From positions 682,001-746,000 of the forward strand of contig CAVQIB010000001.1 in assembly GCA_963712435.1 (NCBI GenBank): a stretch of 64,000 bases of DNA, written 5' to 3'. The notes beneath the pieces were generated by a model. The model was not told the DNA's origin and did not search any database. It saw nothing but the letters and a program-made list of their open reading frames with translations. Shown here in pieces: positions 26,931 to 38,456 of this stretch. Made by a program: the position numbers and the translations under genes. Numbering within the stretch: the first letter of the stretch is position 1; each line of letters opens with the position of its first letter. Origin of the DNA: Rhodoplanes sp963712435. Lineage in GTDB: Bacteria > Pseudomonadota > Alphaproteobacteria > Rhizobiales > Xanthobacteraceae.

Positions 26931-27060
26931 GCGGGACAGATGCAGCGGGCGATCCTATGCGTTCTGTGAGGCCGATCACATACGCCAATCACATTGTCTA
27001 AAGCAATTCGCATTCCAATTGCATGGGCGGCGCCGCTTCTTATGAAGCAATCGCGTGCGG

Positions 27061-27537
27061 TCAGGTTTCGCGATCCGCCTCCCCCGCGTCGTCCGCAATC
27101 GCGCGACGCAGTTCGATCCGCTCGCGGTTGGGTACGCCGAGGAGGTCGGCGACGCGCCACATGACATTGTCCTCGAACTCGGTGACGCTGCCGTCGGCGA
27201 AGACCATCTCCCACATCATCGCGATGATCCGGCGGCGCTGCTCTTCGTCGAGCATCCGCATCAGAAGACTGGTGAACTGGTAAAAGTCGATGGCTTCGCG
27301 GTCGGCGGCGACCGCGGCCTCGACCAGTTCGGCGGTCGCGGCTTCGTCGAGCTTGAACCGCGTCTTCAGCAGATCGTGCAGCTTCCCCCGCTCGGTGGGC
27401 GTAAGGTCGCCGTCGAGCGTCGCCACATGGACCATCAGCGCGGCCGCCGCAACCCGGATGTCGTCGGGGCCGAAGCGCGCGGGATGCTTCGTGCCGCCCG
27501 TCAATTCCGCAAATAGCGCCTTCAGTTCGTTGAACAT
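27061..27537 (-). CDS. TerB family tellurite resistance protein
   Basis: 158 aa all-helical TerB-like protein: RVAAAALMVHVATLDGDLTP, ERGKLHDLLKTRFKLD, and WEMVFADGSVTEFEDNVMWR with RVADLLGVP. The two GDL/DGS acidic turns are the divalent-metal-binding type seen in TerB and DjlA N-termini. It is a common single gene in alphaproteobacteria and does not imply tellurite resistance by itself. The start is the ATG at 27537. Confidence 0.88.
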   Translation of the reverse strand: MFNELKALFAELTGGTKHPARFGPDDIRVAAAALMVHVATLDGDLTPTERGKLHDLLKTRFKLDEAATAELVEAAVAADREAIDFYQFTSLLMRMLDEEQRRRIIAMMWEMVFADGSVTEFEDNVMWRVADLLGVPNRERIELRRAIADDAGEADRET

Positions 27538-27646
27538 CTTCGTCCCTGCGCGGCCGATCGGCGTCCCCCAGAACCGTCGCCTGCAACGGCCGGAGCGGAT
27601 GCTGATGCTTCGACTGACGTGAACCCTCTCATACACATGGGCCGGA

Positions 27647-29005
27647 TCATCCGGTACCGCTATCATAGCGCGCGAGCACGCGATCGATCATCTCGCCCGC
27701 CGCGCCGAGATAGTTGGCGGGCTCGGTGACCCGCGCGATCGCTGCGCGGTCGAGACACCCGGCGATCTCCGCATTTTCGGCGAGGAGATCGGCGAGCGGC
27801 CGCCCGGTCGCCGCCACTTGCCGGCTGATCTCCGCGACGAGGCGATGCGCGCGGTGGCGGCCGAGTTTGGGGGCAAGCGCCATCGCCACCGCCTCCGCCA
27901 TCACGAGGCCGCGCGTGACGTCGAGATTGGCGCGCATGCGCGCGGGATCGACCCGGAGTCCCTCGGCCAGCACGCGCGTATGCGCGAGCACCCCGGCGGA
28001 GAGGCAGAATATCTCCGGGACCGCGATCCACTCGATCTGCCACGCCCCGCTCGCGCGCTCGTGATCCTCGACCATCGCCTCCATGAGCGCGCCGGCATGC
28101 CGGCGCACGAACGGAACCGCCGCGCCGATCAGGGCCGAGGCGACCGGGTTGCGTTTCTGCGGCATGGTGCTCGATGAGCCGCGGCCCGGCGCGACCGGCT
28201 CGGCGGCTTCCTCCACCTCGGTCTGCATCAGGAGCTTCACGTCGAGCGCGAGCTTGCCGCAGGTCCCGGTGAGCAGACCGAGAAACGCGCCGATTTCGGC
28301 GATGCGATCGCGCGCGCTGTGCCAGGACATGTCCGGCACGCCGAGGCCGAGCTCCTGCATGAGGGCGGCCTGCACCGCAAGTCCGCGATCGCCGAGGGAG
28401 GCGAGCGTGCCGACGGCGCCGCCGAACTGCCCGACCAGGAGCCGCGGCTTGATCTCGTCCAGCCGCTCGCGGTGCCGGAGAAAGGCGGCGAGCAGGCCGG
28501 CGATCTTGTGACCGAAGGTGGTCGGTATCGCCTGTTGCAGATAGCTGCGCCCGGCCATGACCGTGTCGCGGTGGGCGCGGGCGAGCCCGGCCAGACCCGC
28601 CGCGATCGCCGCGATGTCCGCTTCGATGAGCGCGAGCGCCGCCCGGATTTGCAGGATGGTCGCGGTGTCCATCACGTCTTGCGTGGTCGCGCCGAAATGG
28701 CACCACTCGCCGAGCCCGTCGCGACACAGCCGCACGAGCTGGTTGACGACCGGCTGCACCGGGACGCCGATCGCCGCGGTGTCGGCTGCGAGCGCCGCCA
28801 GGTCGAATTGCCCGAGGTCGCAGTGGCTCGCGATCTCCGCCGCCGCCTCGGGCGGGATGACGCCGAGCCGCGCCTGCGCACGGGCGAGCGCGGCCTCGAA
28901 ATCGAGATATTTCTGGACGCGGTTGCCGTCGGAGAACACCTGACGCATGGGTTCCGTCGCGAACATCGCGCGGAAGATCGTCGAGTCGATGGCGCTGGCA
29001 GGCAT
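27647..29005 (-). CDS. Lyase of the fumarase/aspartase superfamily, PcaB/PurB-like
   Basis: 452 aa. The superfamily signature GSSSTMPQKRNP is intact, with HFGATTQDVMDTA and RSYLQQAIPTTFGHKIA. The overall length and the C-terminal helical domain match 3-carboxy-cis,cis-muconate cycloisomerase (PcaB), which acts in protocatechuate breakdown. The other pca genes are absent here, so an adenylosuccinate-lyase-like role on another substrate remains possible. The start is the ATG at 29005. It diverges from the serine hydrolase gene. Confidence 0.85.
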   Translation of the reverse strand: MPASAIDSTIFRAMFATEPMRQVFSDGNRVQKYLDFEAALARAQARLGVIPPEAAAEIASHCDLGQFDLAALAADTAAIGVPVQPVVNQLVRLCRDGLGEWCHFGATTQDVMDTATILQIRAALALIEADIAAIAAGLAGLARAHRDTVMAGRSYLQQAIPTTFGHKIAGLLAAFLRHRERLDEIKPRLLVGQFGGAVGTLASLGDRGLAVQAALMQELGLGVPDMSWHSARDRIAEIGAFLGLLTGTCGKLALDVKLLMQTEVEEAAEPVAPGRGSSSTMPQKRNPVASALIGAAVPFVRRHAGALMEAMVEDHERASGAWQIEWIAVPEIFCLSAGVLAHTRVLAEGLRVDPARMRANLDVTRGLVMAEAVAMALAPKLGRHRAHRLVAEISRQVAATGRPLADLLAENAEIAGCLDRAAIARVTEPANYLGAAGEMIDRVLARYDSGTG

Positions 29006-29160
29006 GTCGTTCGCCTTTACCCGCAAGGGACCTGCAGATTGACAGGGTGACCATCCCCGCCGCTTGTGGCGATTGGTCGGGCGCAGAGGATCAGGAATTT
29101 GGCGCGCCCGCCCAGCCTTCGAAACAAACCAAGCATGGCCCGCGCAGCAAGGCCGTTTCC

Positions 29161-30327
29161 ATGACGCAGCCCTTGAACCGCCGCGCCTTCTTTGTCGCAA
29201 CATGCCTTCTGGGCGCAACGAGCTTGTACGCGCAAGGGCTGGCGCGCGACAGCGCGGAAATCGAGCGCGACCTGCCGATCGAACCGCCCGGGGCGGGCGC
29301 GCCGCAACGGCTCGATCTCGCCGCGGCGATGCAGGCGCTGAATATCCCGTCGGTCAGCGTCGCGCTGATCGACGGGGGAATGCTGGCCTGGGCGCGGGCC
29401 TTCGGCCGCGGCGCCACGGCCGACACGCTGTATCAGGCCGCTTCGCTGTCCAAGCTCGTGACCGCGGTCGCCGCCTTGCGCCTGGTCGATCAGGGCCGCC
29501 TTTCGCTCGATCGCGACGTGAACGACCAACTGACCGCGTGGCGGCTGCCGGCCAGCGGGCTCACGCGGGGGCATCCGGTGACCTTGCGCGGGCTGCTCAG
29601 CATGACGGCAGGGATCGGCGTGCCCGGCTATATAGGCTATGCGCCGGGGGAGCCCCTGCCCGGTCTCGTTCAGATCCTCGAGGGCGCGCCGCCGGCGAAT
29701 TCGCCGCCGGTCCGGGTCGAGTCCGTGCCCGGCGTCCGCTATGCCTATTCCGGCGGAGGCTACGAGATCGTGCAGGCGCTGATCGAGACCGTGACCGGCC
29801 GCGCCTTCGAGGCCGCGATGCAGGACCTCGTCCTGCTGCCGCTCGGCATGTCCAACAGCATGTTCTTGCAACCGCTGCCGCCCGCGCTCGCGGGCCGCGC
29901 CGCGGTGGGCCACGACGCGGCCGGCGCGCCGTTGCCGGGCGGCTGGCGCACCGTCCCCGAGCTCGCCGCGGGCGGCCTGTGGTCGACCCCGACCGACCTC
30001 GCCAAGCTGCTGATCGCGATCGCGCGCGCGTTTCGCGGCGAGGCACCGGCAATCCTGGGCCAAGCCACCGCGCGGGCGATGCTGACCCGGCAGGGCGTGG
30101 GGCCATATGGCCTTGGAGGCGCAATCGATGGCGTCGGGTCGGACCTCGTCCTCATGAAGCGCGGCCAGAATGTCGGCTACCAGTCCTACATGTTGATCTT
30201 CCCGGTGACCGGTCAGGGCATGGTGGTCATGACCGGATCGGACAATGGCACGACGCTGGCGACCGCCCTGATCCGCCGCACGGCCTCGGTGTATCGCTGG
30301 CCCGCGCTCGGCGAATTGCGCGATTGA
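29161..30327 (+). CDS. Serine hydrolase, class C beta-lactamase-like fold
   Basis: 388 aa exported protein. A Tat/Sec-like signal (NRRAFFVATCLLGATSLYAQ) is followed by the penicillin-binding/esterase fold with the catalytic SLSK tetrad, YSGGGYEI in the place of YxN, and a late GYQSYMLIFP region. Members are esterases, D-aminopeptidases or D,D-carboxypeptidases, and the substrate cannot be told from sequence. The ATG at 29161 gives the twin-Arg signal. Confidence 0.88.
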   Translation: MTQPLNRRAFFVATCLLGATSLYAQGLARDSAEIERDLPIEPPGAGAPQRLDLAAAMQALNIPSVSVALIDGGMLAWARAFGRGATADTLYQAASLSKLVTAVAALRLVDQGRLSLDRDVNDQLTAWRLPASGLTRGHPVTLRGLLSMTAGIGVPGYIGYAPGEPLPGLVQILEGAPPANSPPVRVESVPGVRYAYSGGGYEIVQALIETVTGRAFEAAMQDLVLLPLGMSNSMFLQPLPPALAGRAAVGHDAAGAPLPGGWRTVPELAAGGLWSTPTDLAKLLIAIARAFRGEAPAILGQATARAMLTRQGVGPYGLGGAIDGVGSDLVLMKRGQNVGYQSYMLIFPVTGQGMVVMTGSDNGTTLATALIRRTASVYRWPALGELRD

Positions 30328-30709
30328 CGCCTCAGGACGGGAGTAAGTATTCGACCGAGGAGCTCCGGCGCAGCTCGAAATCCCGGCGCGAGATCGCAAC
30401 TGAAGTCATATACAATATTAAATTACGCGCTAGTGCTTATAGTGAATAATAAATATCTATTACGTTCTTTAACGAACAATCTTTTCGCATTGTATTCGCA
30501 GACCAATACTTTATCATACGTACAGTAACCTCCTAAACTCGGCGACGTTATGATGATATTTCTCTGTAAAGCGCGGATACGCTGTCGACAGACGCATTCC
30601 CTGGAAAAGTTCTAATGAAATCTTTCCTTTTGCAAACGAAAGGCATCTGCATTATCTCTTGAGAGTACAGGGTCGTGCGTCCATAGGCGTCACGGAGAAT
30701 TGCCGCCCA
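30328..30709. other. AT-rich intergenic region upstream of bfd
   Basis: 382 bp of strikingly AT-rich sequence with no gene. It probably holds the bfd/bfr promoter. GTTCTAA at 30609-30615 (TTAGAAC on the other strand) shares its core with the TTTAGAAC repeats before the fez-like operon, a possible site of a shared iron regulator. Confidence 0.5.
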
Positions 30710-30964
30710 ATGATCGTCTGTTCGTGCAACGTCTTGTCGGATCATCAAATTCGCGCCGTTTTGCGCGCGAACGGACCGCGCATGACAAGCCAGGTCTATG
30801 GCTGCCTCGGCTGCAGCGCGCAGTGCGGGCGGTGCGCACGGACGATCCGGCGCATCATGGACCAGGCGACGGTCAAGTGCTCCGGCGATTGCGCCTGCTG
30901 CCCGCGCGCGCTGGCGGACGGCGTCCCGGCCGCCGGCGTCGAAGCTGCGCTGACGGCCGCGTAG
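30710..30964 (+). CDS. bfd: Bacterioferritin-associated ferredoxin
   Basis: 84 aa. A [2Fe-2S] protein that reduces the heme of bacterioferritin to mobilise stored iron. The N-terminal MIVCSCNVLSD and the GCLGCSAQCGRC cluster supply the ligands of the BFD-like domain. A second Cys group (KCSGDCACCP) follows and is an unusual extra. The ATG at 30710 has GGAGA 12 bases upstream. bfr follows at 31117 on the same strand. Confidence 0.92.
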   Translation: MIVCSCNVLSDHQIRAVLRANGPRMTSQVYGCLGCSAQCGRCARTIRRIMDQATVKCSGDCACCPRALADGVPAAGVEAALTAA

Positions 30965-31116
30965 GCGGCCGACCCGTCGGCATTCCGTGGCCCCCCTTGG
31001 GGCCCGTCCAATTTTCTTGCACAGCCTCCACTTGCCACGGCCTTCGCCATCCATCAGTTTGCGGGATGCGCGCACGCGCGTTGCGCCGTATGAATTGAAG
31101 GAACGGAGCGGTCGGT

Positions 31117-31599
31117 ATGAAGGGCGAAGCGAGGGTCGTCGAGTATCTCAACAAGGCGCTGCGGCACGAGATGACCGCGGTCAATCAGTACTGGTTGCAT
31201 TACCGCATGCTGGAGAACTGGGGATTTCTGTCGCTCGCCAAGCACTGGCGCAAGGAATCGATCGAGGAGATGGAGCACGCGGACAAGCTCGTGCATCGCA
31301 TCATCTTTCTCGAAGGCTTCCCCAACATGCAGGTGCTCGATCCGCTTCATATCGGCCAGAACGTCAAGGAAGTCCTGGAGTGCGACCTCGCCGCCGAGAT
31401 TTCGGCGCGCACCCTGTACGAGGAGGCGGCCACTCACTGCCATAGCGTGAAGGACTATGTGACGCGCGACCTGTTCGAGAAGCTGATGCACGACGAGGAA
31501 GAGCATATCGATTTCCTCGAAACGCAGCTCGATCTCGTCTCCAAGCTCGGTCTGGAGCTGTATTCCCAGCATCACATGGGCAAGCTCGAAGACGACTGA
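31117..31599 (+). CDS. bfr: Bacterioferritin
   Basis: 160 aa, heme-containing 24-mer iron storage protein. The ferroxidase ligands are seen in LRHEMTAVNQY (E18), IEEMEHADK (E51, H54, with the heme-binding Met between) and HDEEEHIDF (E127, H130); E94 is in CDLAAEIS. Normal length. It is paired with bfd 152 bp upstream, and the feo and fez-like genes lie within 11 kb. Confidence 0.97.
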   Translation: MKGEARVVEYLNKALRHEMTAVNQYWLHYRMLENWGFLSLAKHWRKESIEEMEHADKLVHRIIFLEGFPNMQVLDPLHIGQNVKEVLECDLAAEISARTLYEEAATHCHSVKDYVTRDLFEKLMHDEEEHIDFLETQLDLVSKLGLELYSQHHMGKLEDD

Positions 31600-31767
31600 T
31601 CGGCGTCGCGCCGCTCCCCGATCGCCGTTCGACAGCAGAACGAACGCGCGGGCGACCTGGCCGCTTCGTCTGCCGCGTTAGAGCGGGCGACGGGTCCGCC
31701 GCCCCCTCTATTGACACCGCGTTCCGGGTCCGAATGATCGCTGCGCGCGCGCCGCGCGACGCAGATC

Positions 31768-32103
31768 ATGGAGGACAGCGTGCTCGTCGATCACCGAACC
31801 TATCGCTTGAAGCCCGGATCGGTCCCCGCCTATCTCGACCTTTATCAGAAGAACGGCATGGCCGCGCAGACGCGCCATCTCGGCCAGCCGCTCGCTTACC
31901 TCTTCAGCGAAACCGGCGAGCTCAACACCCTGGTGCATCTGTGGGCCTACGAGGACGCGGCCGACCGCGCCCGCAAGCGCGCGAACATGCTCGCCGATCC
32001 GGACTGGCAGAATTATGTGCGGCTCAACGCCGAGGCCGGGCTTCTGCTCGAACAGCGGACCTGCCTGATGATTTCGGCGCCGTTCGCGCCGATCAAGCGC
32101 TGA
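31768..32103 (+). CDS. NIPSNAP family protein
   Basis: 111 aa alpha/beta dimeric-barrel protein: VDHRTYRLKPGSVPAYLDLY, LVHLWAYEDAADRARKR and DPDWQNYV are the NIPSNAP pattern. The function is not established in bacteria; members often sit beside catabolic enzymes, as here before a ThDP enzyme. The ATG is at 31768; a GTG at 31780 is an alternative. Confidence 0.88.
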   Translation: MEDSVLVDHRTYRLKPGSVPAYLDLYQKNGMAAQTRHLGQPLAYLFSETGELNTLVHLWAYEDAADRARKRANMLADPDWQNYVRLNAEAGLLLEQRTCLMISAPFAPIKR

Positions 32104-32161
32104 CGGTCTGCGCAGCATCGCAGCCCGGCACGAACGTTTCACGGCAGGATTTCAACCGAGC

Positions 32162-33847
32162 ATGCGCCCGAAGGCCAATCAGCGCACCGCCGCCGAAGCG
32201 CTGGTCGATCAGCTCATCGTCAACGGCGTCGAGCATGTGTTCTGCGTGCCGGGCGAGAGCTATCTCGCCGTGCTCGACGCGTTCCACGACCGTCCCATCC
32301 AGGTCACCGTGTGCCGGCAGGAGGGCGGCGCCGCCATGATGGCGGAAGCGGTCGGCAAGGCGACCGGACGCCCGGGCGTGTGCTTCGTCACCCGCGGGCC
32401 GGGCGCGAGCAACGCCTCGCCCGGCGTCCACATCGCGCAGCAGGATTCCTCGCCGATGCTGCTGTTCGTCGGCCAGGTCGGCCGCGACACGCGCGAGCGC
32501 GACGCCTTCCAGGAGGTCGACTTCCGCGGCTTCTTCGGCCGCATGGCGAAATGGGTGGTCGAGATCGACGATCCCGCCCGCGTGCCGGAACTCGTCTCGC
32601 GCGCCTTCTATGTGGCGACGAGCGGGCGGCCCGGCCCGGTCGTGATCGCGCTGCCGGAAGACATGCTCAGCGAGCGCATCGACGCGCCGCCCGCGCCCGG
32701 CTTCGAGCCGGTCGAGACCTCGCCCGGCCCGGTGGAGATCGCGAAGCTGCACGCGCTGCTCGCGTCCGCGCAGCGCCCGATCATGCTGCTCGGCGGCAGC
32801 CGCTGGTCGGCCGAAGCGCATGCGGCGATCGCGCGCTTTGCCGAACGTTTCGCGCTGCCGGTCGCGACGACGTTCCGCCGCGCGCACCTGTTCGATGCGC
32901 TGCATCCCGGCTACGCGGGCGATCTCGGGATCGCCCCCAACCCGAAACTCCTCGCGCGGATCAAGGCGGCCGACCTTGTGCTCGTGGTCGGCGGGCGGCT
33001 CGGGGAGCTGCCATCGCAGGGCTACACGCTGATCGACATACCCGCTCCGCAGATGACCTTCGTGCACGTCCATCCGGGCGTGGAGGAGCTCGGCCGCGTC
33101 TACCGCCCGGATCTCGCCATTCATGCGACGCCGACCGCCTTCGCCCCCGCTGCGGCCACGCTCGCGCCGCCATCCGTCATCCCGTGGCGCGCCGAGACGC
33201 AAGCCGCGCATGCCGACTATCTCGCCTGGTCGGGCGAGCCGACCGAGGTTCCGGGCGCGGTCAATCTCGGCGCGATCATGGTCTGGCTGCGCGAGAACCT
33301 GCCGGCGGACGCCATCCTCTGCAACGGCGCCGGGAACTACGCCGCGTGGATCCATCGTTTCTTCCGCTTCCGCCGCTTCGCGACGCAGATCGCGCCGATC
33401 TCCGGCTCGATGGGCTATGCGGCGCCGTCGGCGGTCGCGATGAAGCGCCTGTTTCCCGAACGCACCGTTGTGGCGGTCAATGGCGACGGCGACTTCCTCA
33501 TGAACGGCCAGGAGTTCGCCACCGCCGTGCAATTCGATTTGGCGGTGATCAATATCGTCTGCGACAACGCGATCTACGGCACGATTCGCATGCATCAGGA
33601 GCGTGAATATCCCGGGCGGATATCGGCGACGACGCTGCGCAACCCGGACTTTGCGGCCTATGCGCGCGCCTTCGGCGGCTTTGGCGTGACGGTCGAGCGC
33701 ACGGAGGACTTCCCCGCCGCGTTCCGCGCCGCTCAGGCGGCGGACAAGCCCGCCATCATCCATCTGCTGATCGACCCCGAAGCGATCACGCCGGCGACCA
33801 CGCTCGCCAAAATCCGCGCCGCCGCGCTCGCCGCGCGCGACGCCTGA
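32162..33847 (+). CDS. Thiamine diphosphate-dependent enzyme, acetolactate synthase-like
   Basis: 561 aa with three domains. The N-terminal PYR domain has FCVPGESYLAVLDA with the activating Glu region CRQEGGAAMMAEA, then the central FAD/NAD-like domain and the C-terminal PP domain with the ThDP motif NGDGDFLMNGQEFATAVQFD. It resembles the large subunit of acetolactate synthase, but no small subunit is adjacent. It is probably a catabolic decarboxylase or oxalyl-CoA/benzoylformate-type relative. The NIPSNAP gene lies 58 bp upstream. Confidence 0.88.
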   Translation: MRPKANQRTAAEALVDQLIVNGVEHVFCVPGESYLAVLDAFHDRPIQVTVCRQEGGAAMMAEAVGKATGRPGVCFVTRGPGASNASPGVHIAQQDSSPMLLFVGQVGRDTRERDAFQEVDFRGFFGRMAKWVVEIDDPARVPELVSRAFYVATSGRPGPVVIALPEDMLSERIDAPPAPGFEPVETSPGPVEIAKLHALLASAQRPIMLLGGSRWSAEAHAAIARFAERFALPVATTFRRAHLFDALHPGYAGDLGIAPNPKLLARIKAADLVLVVGGRLGELPSQGYTLIDIPAPQMTFVHVHPGVEELGRVYRPDLAIHATPTAFAPAAATLAPPSVIPWRAETQAAHADYLAWSGEPTEVPGAVNLGAIMVWLRENLPADAILCNGAGNYAAWIHRFFRFRRFATQIAPISGSMGYAAPSAVAMKRLFPERTVVAVNGDGDFLMNGQEFATAVQFDLAVINIVCDNAIYGTIRMHQEREYPGRISATTLRNPDFAAYARAFGGFGVTVERTEDFPAAFRAAQAADKPAIIHLLIDPEAITPATTLAKIRAAALAARDA

Positions 33848-33877
33848 GGCGAGGTTCCGCCCCGCCCGTCGATCACG

Positions 33878-33883
33878 TATAAT
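33878..33883 (+). promoter_or_regulatory. -10 element with likely leaderless start for the Uma2 gene
   Basis: A perfect TATAAT with only 6 bp to the ATG at 33890, so transcription would begin at or next to the start codon. Confidence 0.45.
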
Positions 33884-33889
33884 CGCAAA

Positions 33890-34441
33890 ATGAGCGCGTT
33901 GCCGAAAATGCGGATGTCCGTCGACGAATACCTGGCCTGGGCTCGCGGTCAGCCGGGGCGTTACGAACTGTCTGACGGGACGGTCGTCGCGATGTCGCCG
34001 GAGGGCGCGGCTCACGCCGAGCGGAAGGCCGCCATTCACGCGGTCTTGCTCGCCGGCATTCGGGCGCGCCGGCTCCCGTGTCACGCGCTTCCAGACGGCA
34101 TGACCGTGCGCATCGACGCGGCGACCGCTTACGAGCCGGACGCTTTGGTCTATTGCGGAACCAAGCTTGCCCCTTCCGCCGTCGAGGTCCCCAATCCCGT
34201 CATCGTTGTCGAGGTGCTGTCGCCGTCGACGCGCAGCATCGATCTGTCGGTGAAGCTTGCAGACTATTTCCGCGTGCCAAGCATCGCGCATTACCTCATC
34301 GTCGATCCGGAAAAGCCGCGCATCATCCATCACGCTCGCGGCGGCGGCGAAACCATCCTGACGCGCATCGTGACGGCAAACAACATCGCGCTCGATCCGC
34401 CAGGGCTGGAGATCGCGTTGTCGGATGTCTACGGCGCGTGA
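33890..34441 (+). CDS. Uma2 family (DUF820) putative endonuclease
   Basis: 183 aa PD-(D/E)XK-fold protein. RYELSDGTVVAMSPEGAAHA, YEPDALVYCG, NPVIVVEVLSPSTRSIDLSV and KLADYFRVPSIAHYLIVDPE give the E...D...ExL...K pattern. These are common in alphaproteobacteria and cyanobacteria, often in many copies; the substrate is unknown. It is convergent with lon. Confidence 0.9.
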   Translation: MSALPKMRMSVDEYLAWARGQPGRYELSDGTVVAMSPEGAAHAERKAAIHAVLLAGIRARRLPCHALPDGMTVRIDAATAYEPDALVYCGTKLAPSAVEVPNPVIVVEVLSPSTRSIDLSVKLADYFRVPSIAHYLIVDPEKPRIIHHARGGGETILTRIVTANNIALDPPGLEIALSDVYGA

Positions 34442-34501
34442 CTGAACGATGAAGCCGGCGCCGAGGCCGCGGAGCGACAGGGGGGCCGCAGTCGCCAAAG
34501 C

Positions 34502-36937
<2,436 letters not shown>

Positions 36938-36945
<8 letters not shown>

Positions 36946-37357
36946 GGAAAGCTCCCGATTTTTGCAGCGTGATGAGAAGGCACCCGTCGGCGGCCGCCCG
37001 GCGGACCGCGCTATAGCGCCCAGGGGGAAGCCGCACGCGGCGCTCGAAGCGGCCCTGCGGAAGTTCGAGCCGATGGATGACCGCGGTGGCGAGTTCGGCG
37101 GGAAGCACGCGCGTGCCGGCGACCACCAGCTCGTTTCCATCGACGCCCGCGTCCACCTGGTCGAGATGCACGCCGGGAAGAGCGACCAGCACGATGACCT
37201 CGCGTTCCGTCTCCAGCATGTCGATCGGCGGCTCCCAGGACGGCGTGCGCGCGGCGAGCCCGGCCGGGCGGAACAGTTCGCGGTGCAGCCGCTCGGCGCG
37301 CGCCAGCATCTCGCAGGCCTCCGACCACATCCAGTTGCGTGTGAGATCGCGGTCCAT
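36938..37357 (-). CDS. Hsp20/alpha-crystallin small heat-shock protein
   Basis: 139 aa. The alpha-crystallin domain spans about residues 40-130: EPPIDMLETEREVIVLVALP, HLDQVDAGVDGNELVVAGTR, and ELPQGRFERRVRLPPGRYSA. A chaperone holdase. It lies between the PEBP gene (54 bp upstream) and lon (overlapping), forming a protein-quality-control operon. Confidence 0.92.
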
Positions 37358-37411
37358 CGTCCCGTTGTCTCCCGTGTCCTTCAGATTCGGATGGCTGCGC
37401 CGAGGCGGTTC

Positions 37412-37867
37412 TTAGCGTTCGTAGATCCCGACAAGCGTCGCTTCGGAAAGAACGTGCTTGCGCGCTTCGTGTTCGACATCGCGGCAGGTCGGCTCCTCGC
37501 GCAATGTGAGCGAAGCGCTGGAAAGGGCAAGCAGGCGGAAATGATAATGATGCGCTCCGTGCCGCCGCGGCGGACAGGGGCCATTGTAGCCGGGCCGCCG
37601 GAAGTCATTGATCGCCTGTTTGAACCCCGATGTGCCGGCGCGGTCGGCATCGTCCGCAAGGCCGGTTCGATCGGCCGGAATATCGTAGATCGCCCAGTGA
37701 TGCCAAGTGCCTGCCGGGGCATCGGGATCATCGCACAGCAAGACCAGGCTGCGCGCGCCGGACGGCGCATCCGTCCAATCGAGCGGAGGCGAGGCGTCTT
37801 CGCCGTCACAGGTGAAGCGGCGCGGGATGACCCCGCCGTCCGCAAACGCGCTGGAGCTCAATCGCAT
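37412..37867 (-). CDS. YbhB/YbcL family PEBP-like protein
   Basis: 151 aa phosphatidylethanolamine-binding-protein fold: RFTCDGEDASPPLDW, LVLLCDDPDAPAGTWHHWAI and GYNGPCPPRRHGAHHYHFRL are the conserved ligand-pocket segments. Raf-kinase-inhibitor-like proteins in bacteria have no firm role. The ATG at 37867 is preferred; an ATG at 37885 adds six residues. It is the first gene of the PEBP-hsp20-lon set. Confidence 0.9.
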   Translation of the reverse strand: MRLSSSAFADGGVIPRRFTCDGEDASPPLDWTDAPSGARSLVLLCDDPDAPAGTWHHWAIYDIPADRTGLADDADRAGTSGFKQAINDFRRPGYNGPCPPRRHGAHHYHFRLLALSSASLTLREEPTCRDVEHEARKHVLSEATLVGIYER

Positions 37868-37983
37868 GGCGGCCTCCTCGCCCAAAAGCGCGCATTGCCT
37901 TGCACACGATGATCGTGCGGCGGATCACGGCATGCCGCGCATGAGCTGAAGCATTCACGTTAACGCGAGGCTTTGGCGCGCTC

Positions 37984-37997
37984 TTGATCGGAATCAA
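37984..37997. promoter_or_regulatory. FNR/FixK-type box between PEBP and GYD genes
   Basis: TTGATCGGAATCAA is a perfect TTGAT-N4-ATCAA palindrome. Its centre is 79 bp before the GYD ATG. Placed at -41.5, it predicts a start near 38032 with a CATAGG-like -10 at about 38017. It could also act on the divergent PEBP-hsp20-lon operon. Confidence 0.75.
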
Positions 37998-38069
37998 AAG
38001 CTTCCGCATTTCCAGACATAGGCTTCGCCGGCAGCAGCCTCTGCGAGGTGTCTCCATGCGATCTTCATC

Positions 38070-38363
38070 ATGTTGACGCGCCTTCAGTCCGGATGCCGCG
38101 CGCTCCCCGCCGCGCTCGAGCAACTCGAACGCCACGCCATGGATCGGGTCCGCCAGAAGTGTCCGCAGGTCGAATGGATCAGCAGCTATGCGGTGCTCGG
38201 CCCGTGCGACTATCTCGATGTTTTTCGCGCGCCCGACATCGAGACGGCGGCCCTCGTCTCGACGCTGATCCGCACCTTCGGGCACGCCCAGACGGAAATC
38301 TGGACGGCGACGGAGTGGGATCGCTTCAAGGAACCGGTGCGCACGCTGTCCGGCCCCGGCTGA
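38070..38363 (+). CDS. GYD domain protein
   Basis: 97 aa ferredoxin-like fold dimeric barrel of the GYD family: MLTRLQSGCRALPAALEQLE, then AVLGPCDYLDVFRAPDIETA (the G-x-x-D motif). The function is unknown. The family is often controlled by oxygen or heat signals in Hyphomicrobiales. A few in-frame residues (AIFI) upstream look like family sequence but have no start codon, so the true start may be hidden by a base error. Confidence 0.82.
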   Translation: MLTRLQSGCRALPAALEQLERHAMDRVRQKCPQVEWISSYAVLGPCDYLDVFRAPDIETAALVSTLIRTFGHAQTEIWTATEWDRFKEPVRTLSGPG

Positions 38364-38456
38364 GCGGCCGAGCATGAATCCGTCACGCGAGATCTTCGCC
38401 GCGGGCGATCATGCGCGAGGTGGACATCCCGCCGGTCGAGTTCGCGCGCAGGGTCT

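Noticed and set aside
27061..27537. Tellurite resistance operon
   Set aside because: Only a lone TerB-like gene is present, a common housekeeping context, with no terC/terD/terE.
32093..34498. 801-codon minus-strand open frame opposite the ThDP enzyme and Uma2
   Set aside because: Arg/His/Asp-rich shadow sequence with no motifs; the plus strand holds two well-supported genes.
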